Shown piece by piece: positions 1-5,577 of a stretch of DNA of 7,716 bases (positions within the stretch are counted from its first letter, which is position 1; each line of letters starts with the position of its first letter). Location of the stretch: NCBI GenBank assembly GCA_021779875.1, contig JAJXZV010000270.1, positions 1 to 7,716 of the forward strand. Reading direction: 5' to 3'. The translations under genes were made by a program, and so were the position numbers. The notes beneath the pieces were generated by a model that worked only from the letters and a program-made list of their open reading frames with translations, ran no database searches and was not told the origin of the DNA. Origin of the DNA: Pseudomonadota bacterium (lineage in GTDB: Bacteria > Pseudomonadota > Gammaproteobacteria > Steroidobacterales > Steroidobacteraceae).

Positions 1-1590
1 CCGACCTAGGAGTTCCGGCGTATCGATCGCGGCCCCGTACCTCAGCAGATGGTCGGACGCGTAGGAGAACCAGCGCGGGTTGCCGGCGTCGAAGGGCCCT
101 ATCGCCGCGCGAAGCCGATCGCGCAGGTCCGCCGTCACCATCGCCCCGAGACCGTAATTGATCATGTACCCCGGCACGTCGACGAGCTGGACCCGCAGCG
201 CCCACCAGGCGAGTTCCGGGTGCGGCCGGATGCGCAGGTAACGCGCCGTGATGTCGGTCCAGACCCGATTGGGCTCCGCCTGCGGATCGCGCAGCATCCT
301 CTGCTCGAACAGCCCCCAGGCGACGTCCAGCACCACGTTCGCGAACAGCGCGCGCAAGGCCACCGGGGCATCGATGCTCCGGCCGAGATAGCGCCGCTGC
401 CAGACGGGCTCCGCGACGCTCCACGAGGTGACGTCGGCGAACGCCTCCAGGAACAGGTCGTCGCCCAGGTCGTAGAAGGCCGGGCGCGTCCGCACCGCCA
501 TCATGTGCACGGCGTGACCGTCCTCGTGCACGATCTCGTTGAGCACGAACAGGCCGCCCTGCTCGACGTTGGCTGAGACGCGCACCAGCGCCGGCCGCCA
601 TCCGTCGGGCGTCCGTCGTCCGATGCGCACGTAGTCGGTGTACGCCAACGGCGCCTTGCCCGGACGCACCTCGAGATCCTCGATCACACCGAGTGCCGCG
701 AGGTCGACGCCCAGATCCCGGTAGTAGTCCTGGCACAGCACCGGGATCCGCTGCGGGGGAATCAGGTCGTTCAACGGCCGCACGCCGCTCGTCATGTCGA
801 ACCAATAATCCCAGGGCTCCATCATGGGACCGGGGTTCGCGGCCCGCCAGGCCTCGAGCACGGCCACCAGCTGCGCCTCGACCTGGGCGGGCGTCTCGCC
901 GACGGTGTGCGCCGCCCGGTCGATCGGCGAGGCGCCCTGCGCGGCGGCCTCGGCGGCCGCGAGCCGGATCAGCCGCTGATAGGGGCTCGGGCGCCGGCCC
1001 TCGGCGTGGATGTGCGCCCACAGCGGCCTCAGCGCGTCGAACAACGCCTGGCGCCGTGTACCGTCGTCGATTTCCTGGAACAGCTCCAGCGCCGTGGTGC
1101 GCGAGATCGTGCGTTCCTCGAAGCGGACGTGATTGCCGAAGTGCTCGAAGCACGCATACAGCGCCGCGGACAGCGCCGCTCGGCCGAGTTCCGGGTCGGC
1201 TGCGCCCTCGCACGACGCCGCGGTCTCGTCGGGGTTCGACGCCGCCGGTGCCGGGCGCGCCTCGGCGAGCACCTGCCGCATGCGCGCGAGCGCGCGCGCG
1301 TCCTCGACGCCCCGATCATCGGCCGGGACCCGAGCCAGGGCGTCGGCCAGCCGTCGCGTGGCCCGGTCGCGCGCGCGCTCCCAGGCCGCAAGGTCCAGAC
1401 CATCGAGCCGCGTCATGGGGCCGGCCCGCAAGCTCGCGGTCGCGTAGCCGGCGTCGAGCCAGTCGGCGAAGCGTTGTTCCGCCGCCGCGATTGGCGGCTC
1501 GCGCGGCGCCGCCATCGCCGGGCCGGCGAGGGCGGCGATGAGCAGCAGCGCCCGGCCGAGCAGGCCTCGATGGATCCTGGCCGGCATCAT
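1..1590 (-). CDS. Secreted gluzincin metallopeptidase, M2/M3-like (3' end outside window)
   Basis: The frame is open for 530 codons from an ATG at 1590 to the left edge with no stop, so the C-terminus is missing. Residues 5-27 look like a Sec signal (Arg-rich start, LLGRALLLIAALAG core, AMA-AP cleavage), so it is probably periplasmic. The zinc site is HEDGH at residues 355-359 (bases 514-528), in the context LNEIVHEDGHAVH. A Glu in LEAFADV (E382), 23 residues after the second His, matches the third zinc ligand of gluzincins; ACE has a similar HEMGH and HEAIGD pair. A later VPGYMINY segment (473-479) resembles the Tyr-bearing transition-state region of ACE-like enzymes; this assignment is inferred. 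It begins 4 bases after the second cytochrome's stop, so it belongs to the same operon. The start is uncertain: ATGs at 1614, 1590 and 1587 share the frame and none has a strong ribosome site. Substrate unknown; family level M2 versus M3 not settled. Confidence 0.86.
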   Translation of the reverse strand, partial: MMPARIHRGLLGRALLLIAALAGPAMAAPREPPIAAAEQRFADWLDAGYATASLRAGPMTRLDGLDLAAWERARDRATRRLADALARVPADDRGVEDARALARMRQVLAEARPAPAASNPDETAASCEGAADPELGRAALSAALYACFEHFGNHVRFEERTISRTTALELFQEIDDGTRRQALFDALRPLWAHIHAEGRRPSPYQRLIRLAAAEAAAQGASPIDRAAHTVGETPAQVEAQLVAVLEAWRAANPGPMMEPWDYWFDMTSGVRPLNDLIPPQRIPVLCQDYYRDLGVDLAALGVIEDLEVRPGKAPLAYTDYVRIGRRTPDGWRPALVRVSANVEQGGLFVLNEIVHEDGHAVHMMAVRTRPAFYDLGDDLFLEAFADVTSWSVAEPVWQRRYLGRSIDAPVALRALFANVVLDVAWGLFEQRMLRDPQAEPNRVWTDITARYLRIRPHPELAWWALRVQLVDVPGYMINYGLGAMVTADLRDRLRAAIGPFDAGNPRWFSYASDHLLRYGAAIDTPELLGR

Positions 1591-1594
1591 GTCG

Positions 1595-2080
1595 TCAGTA
1601 CGGACCCCCGCCATAGTCGCGCAACGCCGCCGGCGCATGGTATCGATCGATCAGCGTGTCGACCAATTGCCGGCGAAACGCCGACAAACGCACCTCGGTC
1701 AGCGGGCGCTTGCGCCACATGCCGACTTCCGCCGGCTCATAGCGTTTGGCGTCCGGTGGCGCGCTGCCGGCGCCGAGGTCGAAGACCATGTAATTCAGAA
1801 CCGCCGCCAGTTCCTCGTCGTTCAAATTGGAGAATGCGACGTTCGGAAGACGCGCCAGGTAAGCCCGGCCTTCGCCCGAATTGAGATAGTAGCCGACCAG
1901 CCCCTTCAAGGTCGGAACCCGCGAGGAGTTCGACACACCGTCATAGCCGTGGCAGCCGCCGCAACCCAGCAGGTAGTCGCTCCGTGGCGCGGTGAAACGG
2001 ATGGCCGGCTCCGCCGCCGCCGTGCCGGCCAGGTGCAGTGCCACGACCAGCCCCAGGCCGCATGTCGCCCGGCGAATCAT
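1595..2080 (-). CDS. Mono-haem c-type cytochrome lacking the canonical Met ligand motif
   Basis: A 161-residue protein with a Sec signal (MIRRATCGLGLVVALHLAGTA) and one haem motif CGGCH (C40, C43, H44), so it should be exported and carry one covalent haem. It appears to be a diverged paralogue of the preceding cytochrome: both share a PxLxGxVG stretch, the block GRAYL, an acidic helix start (NDEEL versus SDEDA) and an AEV...RR tail. Where the neighbour has MPALG, this protein has LPNVAFSN, and the GRAYL-to-helix segment is about 17 residues shorter. The usual axial Met is therefore absent; only M98, M121 or H148 could serve as sixth ligand, or the haem may be five-coordinate. The ATG overlaps the previous stop as ATGA, and AAGG lies 7 bases upstream of it. 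Role inferred: electron carrier or TTQ-maturation partner for the dehydrogenase. Confidence 0.88.
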   Translation of the reverse strand: MIRRATCGLGLVVALHLAGTAAAEPAIRFTAPRSDYLLGCGGCHGYDGVSNSSRVPTLKGLVGYYLNSGEGRAYLARLPNVAFSNLNDEELAAVLNYMVFDLGAGSAPPDAKRYEPAEVGMWRKRPLTEVRLSAFRRQLVDTLIDRYHAPAALRDYGGGPY

Positions 2081-2541
2081 TCGAACACCTTCGCGTCCCG
2101 GAGATTGCGGCGCTCGGCGTTCACCTCCCCGCCGCTCATGGGACCCCTGGCACGCTCGGTGGCGACTTCCGCCGCCGTGAAGGCCGTCGCACGCGGGTAG
2201 CCGAGCCCCCCGAGATAGCTGAGGACGCTCGCGGCATCCTCGTCCGACAAGCCAAGCGCCGGCATGACGCCCAGGATGGTCTGTTGATCGACGTCGATCC
2301 GGCCCGCCATGCCATAAGTCACCACGTGGATCAGGTAAGCGCGTCCCTGCTTCTTGGCGCTGATGGGCCCCACGCGGCCCGTCAATCGCGGATATTGCCC
2401 CGGCAGGCCCACGGCATCCGACTGATGGCACATGGCGCAGTTCTGCGTGAACAGCGCGGCACCGTCGCCGGCGCGGGCAATGTCGGCGGCCGCGGCGCCG
2501 GCGGATCCGAGCGCCAGCACGAACGTCCCGGCGACCCGCAT
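2077..2541 (-). CDS. Mono-haem class I c-type cytochrome, likely electron acceptor
   Basis: A 154-residue protein with a hydrophobic signal peptide (MRVAGTFVLALGSAGAAAA). The haem motif is CAMCH (C35, C38, H39), and VMPALG supplies the expected axial Met (M93), followed by the C-terminal helix LSDEDAASVLSYL. This is the normal layout of a small periplasmic cytochrome c. It follows the light-chain gene by 34 bases and overlaps the next cytochrome gene by 4. TTQ dehydrogenases pass electrons to amicyanin, azurin or a cytochrome c; as no blue copper gene is visible, this is the best local candidate acceptor (inference). The start is chosen at the ATG at 2541, with AAGAG about 10 bases upstream. 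A GTG at 2568 in the same frame would add nine residues including two Lys/Arg pairs and cannot be excluded; longer starts would run into the light-chain gene. Confidence 0.9.
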   Translation of the reverse strand: MRVAGTFVLALGSAGAAAADIARAGDGAALFTQNCAMCHQSDAVGLPGQYPRLTGRVGPISAKKQGRAYLIHVVTYGMAGRIDVDQQTILGVMPALGLSDEDAASVLSYLGGLGYPRATAFTAAEVATERARGPMSGGEVNAERRNLRDAKVFE

Positions 2542-2575
2542 CGGCGCGCGACTCTTCGATCGGATCACGGCCAAA

Positions 2576-3118
2576 TCAGCCAGCCAGACCGACCAGCGCC
2601 GCGGTCGAGCAGTGGTAGCTGGCCGAGGCGCTCCCGAAGCACCAGATGATGTCATTGTTGAGCTGCGGCCGGTAGGTTGGCAGTTCCCGGTCGGCGCCGT
2701 CGCAGTGGCAGGTCTTGCCCGCCGAGCAGAGCGGCTTTCCGCAGCAGTCGCGGTACGCGATGATGTATGAACGATCGTCCTGTGGGTTCACGCAGGTGCC
2801 GATCCAGGAGATCGGGGAAGGCTCGGCGCCGGGTGGACAGGTGTGCGAGCCGCCGCCGCAGCAGCTGCAGAGCACGCCGTCCGCCGCGCAATATTTCCAG
2901 TAATTGCACTGGGTGTCGTCCTTGGCCTGGGCATAACGCTCGAAATCGGTCTTCGGTTCCTTCACCGGAGGAGCGGCTCGCGCGACCGGCAGGAGCGGCA
3001 GTATCGGCGCCGCCGCGAGGGTCATGCCGAGCCGCGCGATGAAGCCGCGGCGCGACGAGTAGCCGGCAAGCTGACGGGTCAGCCGCTCGCCCAGTTTGTC
3101 AAACGGAGATTTCGACAC
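2576..3118 (-). CDS. mauA: TTQ amine dehydrogenase light (small) chain, AADH-like
   Basis: A 180-residue catalytic subunit that carries the tryptophan tryptophylquinone cofactor and deaminates primary amines in the periplasm. A Tat signal is visible (SRRGFIARLG then a hydrophobic stretch to ARA, about residues 21-48), as in this family. The two cofactor tryptophans are W105 (SPISWIGTC) and W159 (NDIIWCFG). The catalytic Asp is D124, 19 residues after W105, as in MADH (Asp76) and AADH (Asp128). The mature part has 14 Cys; the extra pair C87 (CSCCGG) and C131 and the SPISWIGTC context match AADH as I recall it, not Paracoccus MADH. The family's catalytic Thr after HC is Ser (S171), at W+12 as in AADH. 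The C131-C137 loop is three residues longer. The start is GTG with AAAGGG 9 bases upstream. It could equally be named aauA; substrate class is not proven. Confidence 0.96.
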   Translation of the reverse strand: MSKSPFDKLGERLTRQLAGYSSRRGFIARLGMTLAAAPILPLLPVARAAPPVKEPKTDFERYAQAKDDTQCNYWKYCAADGVLCSCCGGGSHTCPPGAEPSPISWIGTCVNPQDDRSYIIAYRDCCGKPLCSAGKTCHCDGADRELPTYRPQLNNDIIWCFGSASASYHCSTAALVGLAG

Positions 3119-3127
3119 GTCGATTTA

Positions 3128-3133
3128 CCCTTT
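3128..3133 (-). promoter_or_regulatory. Ribosome binding site for the light-chain GTG start
   Basis: AAAGGG lies 9 bases before the GTG at 3118, in the 45-base gap after mauD. It supports GTG as the true start, since no ATG occurs in frame before the Tat signal. The gap shows no hairpin or T-run, so mauD and the light chain appear co-transcribed. Confidence 0.65.
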
Positions 3134-3163
3134 CTTGCAGAGGTGGATGGGGGACACGGCCGT

Positions 3164-3763
3164 TCAGTCGATCATTTCAGGCTTGGCCTTCAAATAGGAT
3201 TGGATCGAACCGAATCCCGTCTCCTTGGCGATGATCAGACTCTCGAAGTGCTCGCGGCTGTTGACCAGGCCCTTGGCCGCGATCACTCCACGATCATCCA
3301 AGAGGACCGCATACGGGAGCTTGTCGACGCGGTACGCCACGCCGATCTCGGGACCGTTGACGAAGCAACGCTCGTCGAGGGCGAATTGCCCGACCAATTT
3401 TCTCTGTTCGGCGACCTCCGCATCTCCGACGAACAGGACCTCCAGCCGCTCGCTCTTGGCGAAGTTCACCGCGATCGGAATCAGCTTCTTGCAGATCGGG
3501 CAGGTCCGCGAGACGAACAGCATCAGCAGCGCCTTGCCGGCCGGCAGCGCCGCACCCACGGTGATGGCATTACCGGCGAGCGCGTGCACCTCGATGCGCG
3601 GCGACTGTTCGCCGACTCCAGGCCCGGCGCCGTGGAACAAGGCGCCGGCAGGCGCCACCCGTTCGTGCAGCACGCCCACCTGACGGGCGAGCGCCAGTAC
3701 GGCGATGCTCAGGAAGATCACCACCAGCCACAGCAGGCCATAGCTCAACGCCATCGCGGTCAT
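3164..3763 (-). CDS. mauD: MauD, thioredoxin-like maturation protein of amine dehydrogenase
   Basis: A 199-residue protein with an N-terminal membrane anchor (residues 7-27, YGLLWLVVIFLSIAVLALA) and a periplasmic thioredoxin-like domain. The redox motif is CPIC (C88, C91) in FVSRTCPICKK, and the cis-Pro lies in DKLPYAVLLDD (P150). The motif GLVNSREHFESL near the C-terminus is typical of MauD. MauD is known to be needed for a stable, correctly disulfide-bonded light chain, which here has 14 Cys. The start is the ATG at 3763, overlapping the mauE stop as ATGA, with GGGAG 7 bases upstream. An upstream in-frame ATG at 3820 would add 19 residues, overlap mauE by 61 bases and put a non-membrane leader before the anchor, so I reject it. 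Length fits the family. Confidence 0.95.
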   Translation of the reverse strand: MTAMALSYGLLWLVVIFLSIAVLALARQVGVLHERVAPAGALFHGAGPGVGEQSPRIEVHALAGNAITVGAALPAGKALLMLFVSRTCPICKKLIPIAVNFAKSERLEVLFVGDAEVAEQRKLVGQFALDERCFVNGPEIGVAYRVDKLPYAVLLDDRGVIAAKGLVNSREHFESLIIAKETGFGSIQSYLKAKPEMID

Positions 3764-4320
3764 CGACGCGCTCCCGCATCGAACCGCCGCGGATGCCGCC
3801 AGCCCGGTACGATGCTCCACAGTATGTTCAAACTCTGAAGAATCACGAAGGAAACGCCGCCGACCAGCAGCCCATCGACCGTCGGCCAGAGTTCGCGCGG
3901 GCCGCCGCGCGACATCACGGCGAGACCCAACAGCAGCACCATCACCAGATTGCGCCCGACCAGCGTCCAGCTCAATGTCTGCTTGAGCACGCTCTGGAAG
4001 CAGCCACAGTCGATGTCGCGCCGGCCGCGCATGATGTTGACGGCCATCGCCGCGGCGAACAGCGACAGCAACCCCGCCGCCGCCGCCTCGGACCAGGGCG
4101 CGCCCAGCCCCAGCAGCAGCGCGAGGCCGACCACGGCCTCGAGAGGCGGCAGCACGTGAGCCACCGGCGCGACGAATGCCTCCGGCAACAGCCGGTAGTT
4201 GGCGAGCACGGCGCCGAAGACCGCGAGGTGCCGCAGTTTGCCGACCGCCGCCGACAGGAACACCAGCGCCACCAGGGTGCGGACGGCCATTTCGATCTCG
4301 GGGTACGGCAGCGGCAGCAC
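3760..4320 (-). CDS. mauE: MauE, membrane protein for amine dehydrogenase maturation
   Basis: A 186-residue integral membrane protein with about five hydrophobic segments (near residues 12-28, 55-73, 78-96, 120-137 and 150-171). The family hallmark is a Cys pair in the loop after the third segment, RRDIDCGCFQ (C105, C107), with an early GKLRH motif. MauE is required, with MauD, for production of the TTQ dehydrogenase light chain and is thought to act in its transport or disulfide formation; the Cys pair fits an electron relay to MauD (inference). The GTG at 4320 starts 5 bases after the heavy-chain stop. An ATG at 4290 with a GAGAT upstream would shorten the protein by ten residues and still keep all membrane segments, so the exact start is open. 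It ends in a 4-base overlap with mauD. Confidence 0.93.
   Translation of the reverse strand: MLPLPYPEIEMAVRTLVALVFLSAAVGKLRHLAVFGAVLANYRLLPEAFVAPVAHVLPPLEAVVGLALLLGLGAPWSEAAAAGLLSLFAAAMAVNIMRGRRDIDCGCFQSVLKQTLSWTLVGRNLVMVLLLGLAVMSRGGPRELWPTVDGLLVGGVSFVILQSLNILWSIVPGWRHPRRFDAGARR
3771..3775 (-). promoter_or_regulatory. Ribosome binding site deciding the mauD start
   Basis: GGGAG lies 7 bases before the ATG at 3763, inside the end of mauE. It favours this start, with its ATGA overlap, over the longer in-frame ATG at 3820. Confidence 0.65.
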
Positions 4321-4325
4321 GACGG

Positions 4326-5534
4326 TCAGTACCCAGGTACCCGCACGACGTGGCCGGCCGCGAATTCTATCTTCCGCAGAATCTCGCCCGTGGCCGCGTC
4401 CATGACGACGTCGTTGCCGTCCGGATTCAACAGATAGAGCAGAGGCTTGTCGTCCTGGGACACGCCGATGCTCGAGTACAGCGGCAATTTCTCATCGGCC
4501 GCGCCGCTGGTCGGTACCGGCTGCAGCGGAATGCGCCGAAGCAGCGCGTGCGTCTTCGTGTCCAATACCCAGATCTCGGTGCCGCCCTGCTTGTGGGTCC
4601 AATAGTTGCCGACGTGCATCAGCACGAACAAGCGTCCGCTCGCCTTGTGATAGGCGGCCAGCTGCACGCCGCCTGGGCGCCATGCGAGCTCCTGCACACC
4701 CGTCCCCGCCGCGGCGTAGCCGGCGGCCTGCTCTATGGACCAGGGCTTCTGCACGGTCGTGTCGAGGCCCAGTTTGGCTTCGTAGACGAGACCGGAATAG
4801 GACAGGAAGATCGCCCGGCCCGTGTCGCGATCGACGAAGCTGTTCTCGAAGATGGGATCCCGATTGGCGTCGAAGAACGGCTTGGTGTGGGTGACCTTGG
4901 CGGATCCCGAATCGGAGATGCTGACGGTCGCCAGAGAGCCGTCGCCGCACAGCGAGGAGAACCCCTCCTCGCCCCATGGAAACACCAGGGCGCAGCCCGG
5001 AATCTCCACGGTGCCCGCCACCACCTGCTTCTTCAGATCCACCCAGACGACCGACGAGGCGGGATGCAGGACGTAGACGTAACCCCGCGAGCCGGAGGCG
5101 CTCAAATCGAAATTTTGCACCTTGCCGACCAGCGCCCGGCCGGGCAGATCGATTTCTTTCACGAGATTCAGCGTCCTGGCATCGTAGATCGACACCAGAT
5201 CCTCCCGCTTGCCGCGCGACCCGTGGGTCCAATAGGTCTCCGAAACGTAGAACCGGGACTCGTCCGGGGCGATGGACAGGTTCGCCTCGTATCCCGCCGG
5301 AACGCTGCCCTCCATCCTGCCGGTATCGGCGTCGAAGATCACGAAGCCGGAGGAGCCCCAGCCGCCCGCGAAGAAGCGATGCGGCCGATCCGGCGCCAAG
5401 CTCGCCACGTCGCTCACCTCGGCCTCGGCCGGCGCCTGCACCGGCCCGCCGAGCGCCGCGCCGCAAGTCAGCCCCATCACCACGATCCCGAGCCCGTACT
5501 TCCTTATCGCATTCGTCACGTGAACGTCCTTCAT
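4326..5534 (-). CDS. mauB: TTQ amine dehydrogenase heavy (large) chain, AADH-like
   Basis: A 402-residue periplasmic subunit expected to form the seven-bladed beta-propeller that holds the catalytic light chain in an alpha2beta2 enzyme. A Sec signal is visible (KYGLGIVVMGLTCGAALGG, ending near residue 34). Family blocks seen: RGKREDLVSIYDA (107-119), a Cys pair C181 and C196 around VFPWGEEGF, then GDGSLATV, DPIFE (227-231), LSYSGLVYEA, PWSI, WRPGG, AYHKASGRLFVLMH, WTHK, IWVLDTKT and SQDDKPLLY. DPIF, PWS, SGRxxVxMH and EIWVxDTKT recall the aromatic amine dehydrogenase heavy chain of Alcaligenes more than Paracoccus MADH (from memory, not aligned), so aauB may be the better name. The start may be the ATG at 5534 or a GTG at 5519 that has AAGGA 7 bases upstream; both keep the signal peptide. 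Confidence 0.95.
   Translation of the reverse strand: MKDVHVTNAIRKYGLGIVVMGLTCGAALGGPVQAPAEAEVSDVASLAPDRPHRFFAGGWGSSGFVIFDADTGRMEGSVPAGYEANLSIAPDESRFYVSETYWTHGSRGKREDLVSIYDARTLNLVKEIDLPGRALVGKVQNFDLSASGSRGYVYVLHPASSVVWVDLKKQVVAGTVEIPGCALVFPWGEEGFSSLCGDGSLATVSISDSGSAKVTHTKPFFDANRDPIFENSFVDRDTGRAIFLSYSGLVYEAKLGLDTTVQKPWSIEQAAGYAAAGTGVQELAWRPGGVQLAAYHKASGRLFVLMHVGNYWTHKQGGTEIWVLDTKTHALLRRIPLQPVPTSGAADEKLPLYSSIGVSQDDKPLLYLLNPDGNDVVMDAATGEILRKIEFAAGHVVRVPGY
5527..5531 (-). promoter_or_regulatory. Possible ribosome binding site inside the annotated heavy-chain start
   Basis: AAGGA directly follows the ATG at 5534 and sits 7 bases before an in-frame GTG at 5519. The ATG itself has AAGAGG 10 bases upstream (5545-5550). 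Either start can work; the GTG has the better spacing and would give the leader MTNAIRKYG. Confidence 0.45.
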
Positions 5535-5549
5535 CTGCGTTGAGCCTCT

Positions 5550-5563
5550 TCGATGCGCATCGA
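5550..5563. repeat. 14-base perfect palindrome between receptor and heavy-chain genes
   Basis: TCGATGCGCATCGA reads the same on both strands and lies in the only gap between the receptor and the dehydrogenase genes. As RNA it could fold as a 5-base stem with a GCGC loop. There is no T-run after it, so it is not a standard terminator. It might be an operator half, an RNA processing site or chance. Confidence 0.5.
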
Positions 5564-5577
5564 GCCGCGGCCCTGCC

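Noticed and set aside
1282..1300. Alternating GC tract that could form Z-DNA
   Set aside because: It lies within Ala/Arg codons of the metallopeptidase (ARALARMR region) and is explained by high-GC codon use.
693..1541. Long open frames on the plus strand (also 907-1884) over the left part
   Set aside because: They are antisense to the metallopeptidase, whose minus frame has a signal peptide and zinc motif. Their products are Arg/Pro/Ala-rich with no recognisable domain.
2081..2431. N-terminal extension of the second cytochrome from 2431
   Set aside because: This part overlaps the first cytochrome gene in another frame, is not protein-like, and the signal peptide begins at the ATG at 2080.
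3764..3820. Longer mauD start at the ATG at 3820
   Set aside because: It would overlap mauE by 61 bases and add a leader before the membrane anchor. The ATGA start at 3763 has GGGAG at good spacing.
4176..5543. Long plus-strand open frame opposite the heavy chain
   Set aside because: It is a GC-rich shadow of a clearly recognised beta-propeller subunit, with no signal, domain or ribosome site of its own.
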